64,000 bases of DNA from Euglena gracilis (GCA_039621445.1 CP154957.1:30223778-30287777); one strand, 5' to 3'. Positions 20,532-31,530 are shown, counted from the stretch's first letter. The notes: a model not told the origin generated them from the letters alone. Translations and numbers: made by a program.

Positions 20532-20915
20532 ATGGAATTTAAAGGGCCAGGTGCCCCCCCCCCTGAAACGAGTCAACCCCCCGATTGGATGGGGGGGACC
20601 AAATTCATTCAGAAAACGCGAAACGAGAATTTTTCTCAGAATTTTGCCAGAAATCCTCAAGAAGGGGGGGCGTTGTCAAAAAATTCTTCAGAGGTGAAAG
20701 AAGCACCGCTCCCAAACCCCAACCACACAACCTGTGTAATCAGAGCACCGTGTAAGTGTTGTGGTGAGGCTGGGAATAATGCCTCTAACTGTTGGACAAA
20801 ATTTCTGGATGCAAAACAAGCTCCCCCCACACCCAGTTTTGGGCCCCATGCCCATGGGGGGGAAGGACGAGGCAAGGGAGGCGGGACGACCAATTTTAAT
20901 GACAAAGGCTGGTAA
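20532..20915 (+). CDS. Gag-like segment with a degenerate CCHC zinc knuckle
   Basis: The frame ends a Pro/Lys-rich region with CKCCGEAGNNASNC at 20,751-20,792. The spacing is exactly C-x2-C-x4-(H)-x4-C, the retroviral-type nucleocapsid knuckle, but His is replaced by Asn. A Pro/Gly/His-rich tail (FGPHAHGGEGRGKGGG) and a stop follow. A knuckle in this position identifies the frame as Gag. The His to Asn change should weaken zinc binding, which fits decay. The true start is unclear because upstream frames are broken. Confidence 0.6.
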   Translation: MEFKGPGAPPPETSQPPDWMGGTKFIQKTRNENFSQNFARNPQEGGALSKNSSEVKEAPLPNPNHTTCVIRAPCKCCGEAGNNASNCWTKFLDAKQAPPTPSFGPHAHGGEGRGKGGGTTNFNDKGW

Positions 20916-21026
20916 ACTGCCCAAGGAAAAAGTGGTGGCCAACGGTTCAGGGGCACCACTTTTGTTCAAGTGCCCCCAGCGCAAAATTTGTTTCGGAAAA
21001 TACTTGCGCCACAGTAAAACACTTTT

Positions 21027-21680
21027 GTGGACGAAGTCCAGCGATTTTTTGGGTCAAAAGTACCAGAGGTTTTGAAGCTTTTTACAGGAACAAAATCTGG
21101 AGGGGGGGTGGACTTGACTTTTCCATCCGTGCTTCATACGAAATATGGTCAAGACCCCACCATGTGTGAAAGAAATTTGGGGTATGCCGATTCTCTCACA
21201 AAAATGACACTTTCCAACACCCAATTTTTACAGCCCCCCAGAATTGTTATCAAAATTCCCCGAAACGGCCTAATGAAGGACCGTGAATTTTTGAAAGGGC
21301 TGATTTTTTTGAACGTTGAATTTTGTCAATGTAGTCCTCTTGACTACAAAATGCCCACTCGTATATGGGGAATGGAGGAGGGTTTTCCAAACCGTTTGTG
21401 GCCGGGTTTTTGGTGCATGTTCACCATCCCCGGACCCAAAAGACATTATCACCGTTTTGGTGGAAACATTTTTGGTGGGACGTCACATAAAACATTCCGA
21501 GTCGATTTGGTCATTTTTCAGGTAGACGGGAAAGAGGAAAGGCGTATTCCAAAGGGGAAGGGTTTGGTGTTGGTACCCCAGGGTACCCCCCCACGAATGA
21601 CCCATGACGAAAGCGAATTTGGTATTTGGATAAACCCCAGATTTTGGGGAACGGTGGTGGTAGTGGGCTCCCCGACTTAG
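21027..21680 (+). CDS. unrecognised LTR-element protein, N-terminal part
   Basis: Open for 217 codons after the knuckle frame, in the place where pol normally lies. It shows IPGPKRHYHRFGGNIFGG, KTFRVDLVIFQVDGKEER and GLVLVPQGTPPRMTHDESEF. The alternating beta-type pattern looks like a real folded protein, but I see no DTG/DSG protease, YxDD or DDE motif. The frame stops where the 1.9 kb element has inserted (TA at 21,678-21,679). A similar-looking frame resumes beyond it at about 23,583, so the original protein was probably longer. Function unknown. Confidence 0.5.
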   Translation: MDEVQRFFGSKVPEVLKLFTGTKSGGGVDLTFPSVLHTKYGQDPTMCERNLGYADSLTKMTLSNTQFLQPPRIVIKIPRNGLMKDREFLKGLIFLNVEFCQCSPLDYKMPTRIWGMEEGFPNRLWPGFWCMFTIPGPKRHYHRFGGNIFGGTSHKTFRVDLVIFQVDGKEERRIPKGKGLVLVPQGTPPRMTHDESEFGIWINPRFWGTVVVVGSPT

Positions 21681-21932
21681 AGTGGGGGGGGGTACTGGGT
21701 AGTCGACCGACTAGTCGGTCGACTAGTTCACCGACTACTAGTCGACCGACTAGTCGGTGGGGGGAACTGGCTAGTCGGTCGACTAGTCGACCGACTAGCC
21801 ACTCTAATGTACCAAAAGGGGGGGTCACCGACTTTATAAGCCCCCCCCCCAATACTGATTTTCCTTGTTTGGCCTAAAACTTCGTAGAACATATTTCAAA
21901 CAGCGAAAAATGCACCATAAACATTATTTTTT

Positions 21933-22914
21933 TTGCTCAACTGTCCCAGGGCCCCAAAATAACAAAATCCCTTGTGTTGCTAAACCGCTTTGGAAGCCAA
22001 TTCCTTCTGTTGCTCAACTGTCCCAGGGTCACAAAAAAACAAAATCCCTTGTGTTGCCGAACCGTTTTGGAAACCAATTCCTTCTGTTGCTCAACTGTCC
22101 CAGGGCCCCAAAATAACAAAATTCCTTGTGTTGCCGAACCGTTTTGGAAGCGAATTCCTTTTGTTGCTCAACTGTCCCAGGGCCCCAAAATAACAAAATC
22201 CCTTGTGCTGCCGAACCGTTTTGGAAGCCAATTCCTTCTGTTGCTCAACTGTCCCAGGGCCCCAAAATAACCAAATCCCTTGTGTTGCCGAACCGTTTTG
22301 TAAGCCAATCCCTTTTGCTGCTCAACTGTACCAGGGCCCCAAAATAACAAAATACCTTGTGTTGCCAAACCGTTTTGGAACCCAATTCCGTCTGTTGCTC
22401 AACCGTCCCAGGGCCCCAAAATAACAAAATCCCTTGTGTTGCCGAACCGTTTTGGAAGCCAATTGCTTTTGCTGCTCAACTGTCCCAGGGCCCCAAAATA
22501 ACAAAATCCCTTGTGTTGCCGAACCGCTTTGGAAGCCAATCCCTTCTGTTGCTCAACTGTCCCAGGGCCCCAAAATAACAAAATACCTTGTGTTGCCGAA
22601 CCATTTTGGAAGCCAATCCCTTCTGTTGCTCAACTGTCCCAGGGCCCCAAAATAACAAAATCCCTTGTGTTGCCGAACCGTTTTGGAAGCGAATTCCCTT
22701 TGCTGCTCAACTGTCCCAGGGCCCCAAAATAACAAAGTCCCTTGTGTTGCCGAACCGTTTTGGAAGCCAATTCCTTTTGTTGCTCAACTGTCCCAGGGCC
22801 CCAAAATAACAAAATCCCTTGTGTTGCCGAACCGTTTTGGAAGCCAATTCCTTTTGCTGGTCAACTGTCCCAGGGCCCCAAAATAACAAACTCCCTTGTG
22901 TTGCCGAACCGTTT
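21933..22914. repeat. 77-bp satellite, about 12.7 copies
   Basis: The unit begins TTGCTCAACTGTCCCAGGGC, continues CCCAAAATAACAAAATCCC and ends GAAGCCAATTCCTTCTG. Copies differ at one to five positions. 77 is not divisible by three and the same frames reappear every unit, so the many open frames here are artefacts. It sits between the inner inverted repeats of the element. Confidence 0.95.
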
Positions 22915-23399
22915 CTTTAAAATTCTAGTTCAAAACAAGTCAAATCAATGTTGGGGGGGGGCTTAAAAGGTCGGTGACCCCCCCTTTTGGTACATTAGAG
23001 TGGCTAGTCGGTCGACTAGTCGACCGACTAGTCGACCGACTAGCCAATTGCTCCCATAGCCAGTACCCCCCCCCCTTGTACCGACTAAACCCCCGCCACT
23101 TATAAACCACCCGGGGTTAGTAGGATCCGGTTTGGTTGGTCGGCCGAATGGGGGGGTTAGTAAGTGGGGGGGGGGTTTATAAGTCCCGGAATTGTTGGTG
23201 AATATCCGAACCCCAAAAACGACCCCGAAACCCCCCCAAAATGGCAATTTTTGGTAAATTTGGTCAAAAATGGCCTTTTTGATGATGGTCGATCTCAAAA
23301 AAAGGGCCAAAAATCAGTTTTTGGGTGGTTTGAGGCCAAAAAAATCGGCCCCGGCGGCTTTTATTTTCCTTCCCCGAAGGGGGGGGGTTTATAAGTCCC

Positions 23400-23495
23400 G
23401 ATATGGTTGGTCGGCCCGAGGGGGGGGGGTTAGTAAGTGGGGGGGGGGGTTAGTAAGTGGGGGGGGGGGTTAGTAAGTGGGGGGGGGGTTTAGTC
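23400..23495. repeat. G-tract tandem repeat
   Basis: Three to four copies of GTTAGTAAGTGGGGGGGGG. Related words (GGGTTTATAAGTCCCG) occur at 23,175 and 23,385. They lie in the right arm of the 1.9 kb element. Confidence 0.85.
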
Positions 23496-23586
23496 GACCG
23501 ACCAGTCGGTCGACTAGTCGGTAGGGCAACTGGGTAGTCGACCGACTTGTCGGTCGACTACCCAGTACCCCCCCCCAGTCTAATGT

Positions 23587-24360
23587 TTGGGGCCGTGGAA
23601 GTGGACAATTTTCTGGTGCAAAAGGAAGAGGGGAGGGTTGACACGCATTTTGAACCCCCTCATTTTTCCCAAGTGGAAAAAAGTGAATTTTTTTCAATTT
23701 TCTTCCGCCCGTTTGGGGAAAGAGAAGAAAAAATGGGTTGAACGGTCGACCAACAAAAATTTTGAGTCTGCCGATTTTACCCAAGGCACAAAATCTGACG
23801 TTTTTATTGGGCAAGTGTGGGAGGTGGAATCTGTTCAAATTTACGGGTTGTGTTGTGTGGAAGAAAGGAATAAAGTTGGAATGAACAAAATAGGGATGAG
23901 CCCCACTCATTCGGAGGCGAGTGAGTGGGGGGCGTTCCAACGAAAAGTCGATGTGTTGTACCGACATAATTTCAGGGAATTTAAAGGGGTTATTTACGGA
24001 GAGGAGGTGGAATCAAACCCCCCCGTAAAGGACGGTGTGCAGAATTTTCAGAGAATTTTTGGAAGGAAACTTGCCCAGGCATGGGACATGGCCGACGATT
24101 TTGTCGGTGAGGCTCCCGTAAATAATTTTGGGTTCGGAGGAACAACTTTGGAATGGCAAGGAGATGAGAATTTCACAGATTTGGATTTGCTTTTTGAAAA
24201 GCAAAAGGTGGACAGATTTTCCAATCACATTTTTTCTCTAAGAGGTGGAAATTTTGGGCCAAGATTTGAGAGATGGCCCGGGAGGGCACGGGTTGATGTG
24301 ACCCCCCCCCACACAAACGGATCCGTAAGTCACATTCCCGTTACGTTTGTGGAAAAGTGA
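23587..24360 (+). CDS. unrecognised LTR-element protein, C-terminal part
   Basis: Open for 257 codons after the inserted element. The first 50 or so residues may be out of frame, since another frame (23,583-23,741) reads FGAVEVDNFLVQKEEGRVD. From about residue 55 it reads SADFTQGTKSDVFIGQVWEV, VDVLYRHNFREFKGVIYGEE and NFGFGGTTLEWQGDENFTDL, which looks coding. There is no known retroelement domain. It may complete the protein beginning at 21,027. It could be an extra ORF (captured gene or env-like) or a very diverged pol part; I have no evidence to choose. Confidence 0.45.
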   Translation: MGPWKWTIFWCKRKRGGLTRILNPLIFPKWKKVNFFQFSSARLGKEKKKWVERSTNKNFESADFTQGTKSDVFIGQVWEVESVQIYGLCCVEERNKVGMNKIGMSPTHSEASEWGAFQRKVDVLYRHNFREFKGVIYGEEVESNPPVKDGVQNFQRIFGRKLAQAWDMADDFVGEAPVNNFGFGGTTLEWQGDENFTDLDLLFEKQKVDRFSNHIFSLRGGNFGPRFERWPGRARVDVTPPHTNGSVSHIPVTFVEK

Positions 24361-26974
24361 TGAATTGTCATTGCGGGGAACCAATCCCGCGGTTTGCGGG
24401 GTTGTTTTCGTTGATTCCGATTTTTGGTGTTTGGTCGCGACAAGCAACAGATCTCGAATTCAACAATCCGCCTCAACAGAAAAGCTCGCAATGTTTAAAA
24501 AAAAGAGTGTAATTTGCTCCTCAGAGAGGGATTAAGCAAAAACCCCAACAAAAAAGGGCCCAACCAACAAAAAAAGGGAGTTTGCACCTTAAGAGAAAGA
24601 ATCCCTATCGGAAGGCTTGGCTCCTAACAATAAAAAAAAAAACCTCGAAACTAGAACAACCAGATTTATTGAAGACGGTTGCGTCACAAAAAACGCAAGC
24701 GGGAACATGGCGTCAGGAAGGGGGGGGTGGGAAGGGGAAGCCACCGTTGCTTTCTGTTGGTTTTGACAATTCTCCATGAATTTTTGTCATGCCTGGAATT
24801 CCTTTTTGTTGCAGATTTATTCTCCCCCACCCCCCTCGTTCCATATTTTCCAACTGCCCTTTCAAATAAGAAACAAATTTGGAGAGGACAGAATTTACAT
24901 TTATTTGTGTTCCCTCTCATGCGGACACCTCTGGGGCTATAGACGGAAAAGATAAAGAAAAGGAAAACTAGGGAAAGCCCCGTTAAAGTTGTGCGGGACA
25001 TCGTTCTTTCTTCGTTTCTCAATGGGGGTCACAATCTCCCCTTCCAAAGAGCTGTTTTCCCCCAGAATCAATCTTGACTCTCGGACTAAATATGGCAGCC
25101 AGGATGCTGAACCCAAAGAATAACAAGGCTTGAGGCGAGCGGAATTTAAGAGAATGAAAAATCAAGGCTTGGCTGGAAGGGGGAGAAAACATTTTTTGGA
25201 CATTTATGCATTTGCCATCTGAATAGAAGGGGACCCAACGAAAATTCAGCGAAAGAAAGGCACCCGCTCCCCCAGACCCCCCCACCCTGACCACCGTTTC
25301 CAAGGGTCCCCCAACTAGTGTCCATGGGACTAAAATTCCCCAACTCCATCTGCCCATGTCCCCAGCACTGGTCCGCCCTTGAGGTCTCAATGTGAGTGTT
25401 TGATCCACCATTTCAGAACAATTTGGCCAGAAACTTAGTGGAAAAGAGGTTTCTTTTCAGGGGCAACTTTTTTTCATCCCTTCACATTTTTCTCGTCTTT
25501 CAAAGGATTTGCCGCCATGAAACGAATGCAAAACACTTTTTTGTGGACATCCCCATTTTTGGTCCCACATGACAAGTTTACAACAAAGACTTGAGACAAC
25601 GGCTCCTTTGACTTTTGCAACTATTCATATGGTCGTCTTTGTGCGAAATGCATTTTCAGGTACTTTCAATTTTCCTGGAACTCATTTTTTTCCCAGTCGT
25701 TACTTTCATGAGAATTTTGCACCCTCACAATTTTGATTTGTCACCATGTAGTCCCTTGACTCTGTATCCTGCTTTTTTTCAACCTCTTTGCCTTTTTTTT
25801 TTTGTGATCCCTTTCTTTTTTGCCGTCTTTTCCCCCCGTTTTTTGAACCCTTTTTTTCCTGCCATTTACAAAATCTTTTATTTACCGCCATTCACATTTC
25901 CGTCCCCGCCCGGGCTTGCGTTTGTGTGGAGGGACTTTTTTCCATACGATTGATCCCATTTTCAATTTTTCCTCCGGGTTTAGTTACCCTTTTCGTGAGG
26001 CGTTTTTTACCACCCCACCAAATTTTCATTTTCTTTTTCTTTTCCCCTAACTGTGGTTTATTGCAAATATGAAAACGATTTGTGTTGTACCGACCAGTTT
26101 TAAAGGGCTTTTCCCTTGTCTTCCCCCCCTTGGATCTTTGTGCCTTGCCCAGGAGCCCGACGATTTTGGAGGCTCCCGTTACCCCCCACGGGGAGCGCGA
26201 ATTGTCCCTATCCTCTTACTGTGGTATGAATTTCCATTTTGGTTTTTTTTTTTTTCTCCAACATTTTGTGTTTTTCTCCCAGCACAACTGAATTTGTCAC
26301 TCCTTCCAATCCCCCTCCTTGTTTGTCCGATTCTTTTCGGCTCTTTTCGCCCAGAGCACCAGACAATTTTGCTTCTCTTTTTTCCTCCCCCAGCCTTCTG
26401 AACAAGACCTGTTTTACCCCCCCTTTTCTCTTAGGCTACCCCGATGGAGCGGCCCTTGTTGGATCCCCCTTTCTTCCCGGTTACCATGCCTAGGGGCCCC
26501 ATTGTGGCTCGGCGTGCAAACTTTCAGTAGTTGCCCCGACCGCCTTGGGTGCCACGCAAAGTGTCATTCTAAGCATGAGTGTCGGGTGGTGTTATAAAAA
26601 ACCGCCATACCATATTGTGATTGTGAACACACGACAAACACACACGCGTGTGGGCCGTGGCGGCGAAGGAGCGCGGCGTGAGGCGGAGGCGGCGTTGGCG
26701 GCGGCACCGCACCGTTGCTACGCACCATGATCCGCACCGTTGCGCCACTTTGCGTTGCACCGTTGCACCATCTCCCCACGGGGTGCGGTGGGCCCGTTGG
26801 GCTGCCCCCCCCCCCCGCCGTTACTTTCGCGGGGTGGCCTTTTGGGCTGCCCCCCCTCTCGTTGCTCTTTCTCAACCGCACACATACCACTTTTTTTCGC
26901 AAACCAAATTATTTCTTTTGTTCGGACCCCTTCTTTTTTACTTACGTTTTTAAAAATCTCCCGGAGATGTTTCT
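24361..26974. other. 3' internal region of the LTR element, no supported gene
   Basis: 24,360-24,540 still reads as protein-like in one frame (VVFVDSDFWCLVATSNRSR). From 25.4 kb the plus strand becomes T/C-rich with long T runs, giving Phe/Pro-rich chance frames. 26,640-26,830 is GC-rich with repeated CACCGTTGC words. I see no RT, RNase H or integrase here on either strand. Confidence 0.5.
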
Positions 26975-26985
26975 AAGTGGGGGAG
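26975..26985 (+). promoter_or_regulatory. polypurine tract
   Basis: AAGTGGGGGAG directly precedes the right LTR. It is the usual plus-strand primer position, though one T interrupts it. Confidence 0.6.
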
Positions 26986-27493
26986 TGTAAAGGGGTCCTA
27001 ACCCGAAAATTGGCCAAAATTTGCCTTAGTGGGGTGAAAACCACGGAAATACCATTTTTTGGTTTTCAGTCGAATTTAACCTAGGGAAAAGATTACTATG
27101 GTTCGGCTTGAAAGCCTGAACTCAATTTTTGACCTTGCAGGGCCGATTCTTTGAAATTTTCGAGGCCGGCCGGCCAATTTTCCACAGTAGGATTTGCCAT
27201 ATTTCCCTAATTAACCTAACAAAGTCCCCACTCGAACCCACCAATTTCAAACCCAATCTCACACACAGGGTTCTTATCCCCACCAATGCACTTGTGAATA
27301 CTACAAAACAAAACAAATTGTTTGTGCATGCAAGATACAGAATTTTAGAAAAAACGAATTTCAATGATCAAAAAAAAAGCCCAAGGACAAAAAAGAAATC
27401 GTTGAAAAGTGTGGCTTCGAAGCCCGGCGGCCGCCTCAACAAAAAGCCGAGGCCGAAGGATCCGCAAAAGTTCGAGCCAAGAAAGGGTTTTCA
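26986..27493 (+). repeat. right LTR, 508 bp
   Basis: TGTAAAGGGGTCCTAACCC to AAGGGTTTTCA, matching the left LTR along its whole length, including the GGCCGGCCGGCC palindrome and the TGCATGCAAGATACAG segment. Differences are scattered substitutions and short A-run indels. Confidence 0.9.
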
Positions 27494-28310
27494 AAATCCT
27501 TCCACAAAACTGAAAAAATCATAAAATTCCATTTTTGTTGCATTTTTGGACGTTTTTGGCCATTGCTGATGCTATTTTCTGTTGTAGTTGGCAGTTTTTG
27601 AACTTAGTGGGATTCAAAGTATGGTTTCGGAGTATCATAACAAGTTTTTTCAATGAAATTTTTGTTTCCTTTTTTTGATGTTTTTTTAACTGTTTTTTTA
27701 AAAAAAAGTAGCACGTTGTTTTGTTTTTTTGGGGGTGTACCCCCGCGACCCCCCCCGCGACCCCCCCGCGACCCCCCCCCCGCGTCCCAGACATGGAGGG
27801 TTTCCGCATCCCAGTAGGCCTCCTCCCACCTCCCCCTAGGGGGGTAAGGTGGTAGGGGGGTTTCCCCCCCCCAGTTTCGGAAGGGGGGGTCCCCCCCACC
27901 CCCCTCCCGCTCCCCCTCTGCGGGGCAAAAAAAATTTCCGGCGCTTCGCGCCGGGAGTGTATTTTAGGACTTTTTTTTGAGGCTCAACATGAAATTTTGG
28001 CAAAATGGCCAAAAATGACCATAAATCGGGACAGGTGGGGAGTTGCCAGGAAATCAAAATACTGTTAGATAGGGCATTTTAAGGGCTTCAATTTAGGCAC
28101 TGGACATTTCTTTTGATTCCCCACCATTTTTGAGAAATTTCAGAAAATTTGACCTTTTGACCCCCAAAAAGCGGCCGAAATTTTCGGCGACCGAAAACTG
28201 GAGGTAGGAGGGAGGGGGACCCCCCCCTCCCCCCCCCCCTATTTTGGAAGAGGGGGTCCCCCCACCCCCCCCCCTCGGAGATTCCCATACAACCCTGGAC
28301 CCGACCTAAG
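27494..28310. other. G/C-tract repeats, no gene
   Basis: Contains CCCCGCGA repeats (27,740-27,785), poly-C and poly-G runs and a GC hairpin (27,938-27,954). A copy in reverse orientation of the sequence at 29,009-29,070 (AAATTGAAGCCC, CCTATCTAA, TATTTTGATTTCC) lies at 28,025-28,092. TTTCGGCGACCGAAAACTGG at 28,180 recurs at 29,595. Confidence 0.6.
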
Positions 28311-30320
28311 ATTCTTTTCGGCCAAATTTTTTGGAAAAAAATTGGCAGGTGACGCCTGATTTGATAAAATATTCAGGTATACTCCTAATTTTGAGGCATA
28401 AATTTTGCAAATTTGGGGATGGTGATTCGTAATTTGGAGTCAAAAATGTACAGGGGGGGAGCCTCGCGGACCCCCTGTCAAGGTCCGAACTCAACCAGAC
28501 AAGGGGGGTTTCGGGACCCGAACTCAACTGCCTACCCCCCGAATTGGAGGTGAAGGGGACCACTGTTGCCTGGTGCAGGGCCGAGGTGTCTGGTGAGGTT
28601 GCCTGCTGTGAGTTGCCTGGACCCAGACCCACACAGCCTGGTCCACACAAAGGGGGGGGACTCAAAATTCTGACGCACAGGTTGCGTGCGTCCCACACCT
28701 GTGTCATCAAACTGACTGCACCAAACTGGCCCAAAGCTATGACACCAAACTGGCCATGCCCCAAACTGGCCCCAAACTGCGGCCTCAGGGGGTGCTTACC
28801 CCCGTGACCCCCCCTGTGACCCCCAGACATTAATTAAGTGTGGTACACCAAGGTTGTCATTTTGTGGTTCACTGTGGACACCAAAATTTTTTTTGTGGTT
28901 CACCTGTGGACACCATAAAAATACACCAAACGTTTGGGTCAAAAAAACCAATTTTTCTAAAATTGATTTTTTTTTTGGCGGGGAGTCAAAGGAAATGTCC
29001 GACGACCTGAATTGAAGCCCTTTGAAGCCCTATCTAAGGGTATTTTGATTTCCCCGCAACTCCCCGCCCAGCCTGAGTTGCAGTCATTTTTCGGCCAATT
29101 TGGGCCATTTTGCACAGTTTTGGCCTGTTTTGGTTCAGCTGTTTTAGGCCATTTTTGGGTTAAAAAGGTCGAAAAAGTTCGAAAAAAGTCGAATTTTTTT
29201 TGCCCGAATTTTCGATGTTTCCCAGACCCGGAAGAACTGTTTTTGAGCCGAAAATGAACGTTTTTCGACCCCCCCCCCATTTTTGGCCCGGAACCCATGC
29301 ATTTGGGTGCAAAAATTTATATTCAGCCTCAAGAGCCCCTGCAGAGGAGGAGGGGGGTTGGGGGGACCAGGTTTTAAATGGTGTTGAGCTCTTAATAGGA
29401 CTTGCACGTAATGGACGGCCGAAAAGACTAGAATTGCAAATTTCGCATAAATTATGATTTACAAATTGCACACCTGCAATTTACGGTTATTTACAGTAAT
29501 TTTTGAAAGGTTAAAAGGTCAGCGACCCCCTCCCATTCCCCCCACACCGCTTTGCTTCGTTTTTCGACTTTTTTGACCTGGAAATTGAGAAGTTTCGGCG
29601 ACCGAAAACTGGAGGTAACCCCCCCCCCAATTAGAAGCCCCCCGGGGCTACTATTCGGTCACTCTGCGGAAAACCCGAGGGGGGGGGCTTCTAATTGGAT
29701 ACCCTTTATCTAAAGGAAAAACCTTCGGCCGGCGGCCGATCCAGGGATCAAACGGGGTCCAACTTTAAAAATTTGCAAGACGCATTTTTTCGAGTTTTGG
29801 GTGGATGGGCCATGTTTCAAGGATATTAGATATCAGTTTTGTTCCCGATGTCGACCTGTTTCCGTGGATATTTTTCGAGTTTTTCACCAATTTTCCGAAA
29901 AATTTTGGTCAATTTTGTTGGCCGGCTTGGTCGGGAGGGGTTGTTATTTAGATTTTTGGCGGGAAACCCGGGGGGGGGGGGGGCTTCTATTTGGGGGGGT
30001 TGTTATTGGGGGGGGGAGGCTTCTAATTGGGGGGGTTTAGGAGGGGGGCCCCCCACCCCCTCCGAGATCCCCATACAAGCCTGGGGGTGTGATTCGCTGT
30101 CACACTTTACGGATTGAGCCGGAGCCAAGGTCCACAACTTGGCTGAGATGTCTCAAGATCAATCCACTTTTAGTTTAAAACTTGTTTTTATTTGTGGGCA
30201 ACAAAATTTTTTGTGGACACCAAAAATTTTTTTGTGGTTCACCTGTGGACACCAAAAAAATTTTTGTGGTTCACACGTCTTTTGTGAACCACATTAAATG
30301 AATGTCTGGACCCCCCCATG
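28311..30320. repeat. mosaic of inverted and direct G/C-tract repeats
   Basis: 28,440-28,510 (AGGTCCGAACTCAACCAGAC) recurs at 33,010. 28,705-28,790 repeats CCAAACTGGCC. 28,860-28,919 and 30,190-30,295 are short arrays of a roughly 34-bp unit (TTTGTGGTTCACCTGTGGAC) in opposite orientation relative to their flanks. 29,617-30,040 has inverted ends (CCCCAATTAGAAGCCCCC and GGCTTCTAATTGGGGG). No gene is supported. Confidence 0.6.
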
Positions 30321-31530
30321 ACCCGAGAATCGAACCTTCAATTTTCATACAATGAATCAAGGAGGAACCCACACCGCGATTATCACCGCGGCCACACGGT
30401 TACACCGTGGTCATGTGGGCAAAATTTTAGGCACCGAAGGTGCAGAAAATTTTTTTGCCCTCTCTCAAATCCAAATCCCCCTCCAACCCCCCCCCCTTTG
30501 ACCCCCTTTTTGAGCATTTGGGTGGTATGTTTGGCATGCCGGACGAGGACCCTCGGTCGCCAAGGAGGGGGGTTCCCATTTTGCCGTGCCGAGGGGGGTC
30601 GGCAAAATGGGCAATCCCCCCCAAAATAAGACCCGCAGTTACGCCACCCTGACTGCCTCCAAAGTGGCATACTTCCCCCGTGACCCCCTTCGTGACCCCC
30701 CCCCCCGTGACCCGCACCACCCCCTCAAACTGGCCATCACCTGTGGAACAAAACTGGTCACAACCTGTGGACAAACTGGGGCACCAAAACTTGTCCCACT
30801 GGCCCCAAAACTGGCCCAAGATGTGGTTCCAAAATTGACCCGAAACCCGCCCCAAGATGTGGCCCCAAACTGGCCCCAAGGTGCATCAGACTGTTGGTGG
30901 ACCGACTAGTCGGTGGACCAAAAGGGCTTGCACTGGACGGCGTCATACGACGTTTCAACGACGGACCCTGCTCTCTGGCTGTATCTCGCGTGTTTTTCAC
31001 GGGAAGGCTATCCTTTGCTGTTTCTGATTCTGATTTAAAACATCCTGTTTTTAAACACGCCCTTCTCTGCTCAGCCTCGACGAGCCCATCTCCACCCAGC
31101 CACGGTGAGGGGTCGGCAGGAGCGCGGCCCTGAGCGTCGTGTGGTGTGGGGCGCTCCTCGGGCCGAGCCAAATCCTACACGCGTTCGGGTGCCCATGGGG
31201 CCTTGACCAACCCGACCTGACTGCCCTGGGTGTCTTCGGGCCACGTAGAGCCTGGCCTGCCAATCTCCAGTCCAGGAGTGCAAATAGTCCTCACGGGTGA
31301 AACCGCGGCGAGAACAAGAACAAAGGTATCAGCATCAGTCCAATGCTTCATGCCGAGGGGGCCGGCCGACGGACGGGGGGGGGTAACCCCCGGGATTTTT
31401 TGGGGGTCCATTGCTTGAAAACTGCAGGGGGGGTCTTATTTTTGTTTTTTTTTTTGATCGACCCGGGCCTGAAACATCATTTTCCAAATTCCCAAATACA
31501 CTAAAATGGACCTCCCTTTGGGCCGATCAA
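30321..31530. other. repeats and an unrecognised GC-rich patch
   Basis: 30,431-30,443 is a small hairpin (GCACC-GAA-GGTGC) followed by AAAATTTTTTT. 30,715-30,885 is another CCAAACTGGCC-type array. 30,896-30,920 has the palindrome CCGACTAGTCGG seen in the 21.7 kb element. 30,930-31,330 is GC-balanced and open in several frames, but I recognise no product. Confidence 0.5.

Larger units (their letters stand above)
21680..23580. mobile_element. 1.9 kb terminal-inverted-repeat element with TA duplication
   Basis: Ends are inverted copies of about 45 bases: GAGT/GACT, nine G, TACTGGGTAGTCGACCGAC and TAGTCGGTCGACTA, with two mismatches. TA flanks both sides (21,678-21,679 and 23,581-23,582). A second inverted pair lies inside (about 21,765-21,850 and 22,962-23,045), with CTAGTCGGTCGACTAG and CCACTCTAATGTACC. 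The core is a 77-bp satellite. There is no transposase frame, so it is non-autonomous. TA duplication fits Tc1/mariner-like mobilisation, but the G-run terminus is not one I recognise. Confidence 0.8.
17402..27493 (+). mobile_element. LTR retroelement, 10.1 kb, without recognisable pol
   Basis: Two direct LTRs (17,402-17,912 and 26,986-27,493) begin TGTAAAGGGGTCC and end GTTTTCA. A primer-binding site follows the left LTR and a purine tract precedes the right one, so orientation is plus. Internal sequence has a degenerate Gag-type zinc knuckle at 20,751-20,792 and unrecognised ORFs around 21.0-24.4 kb. I find no protease, RT or integrase motif in any frame, so it is non-autonomous, very diverged, or not standard. 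Flanking pentamers TCAAC and AAATC do not match, so no target duplication is seen. A 1.9 kb element has inserted at 21,680. Confidence 0.85.

Noticed and set aside
21933-22914. CRISPR-like array
   Set aside because: Tandem copies abut without unique spacers and the context is a eukaryotic transposon; it is a satellite.
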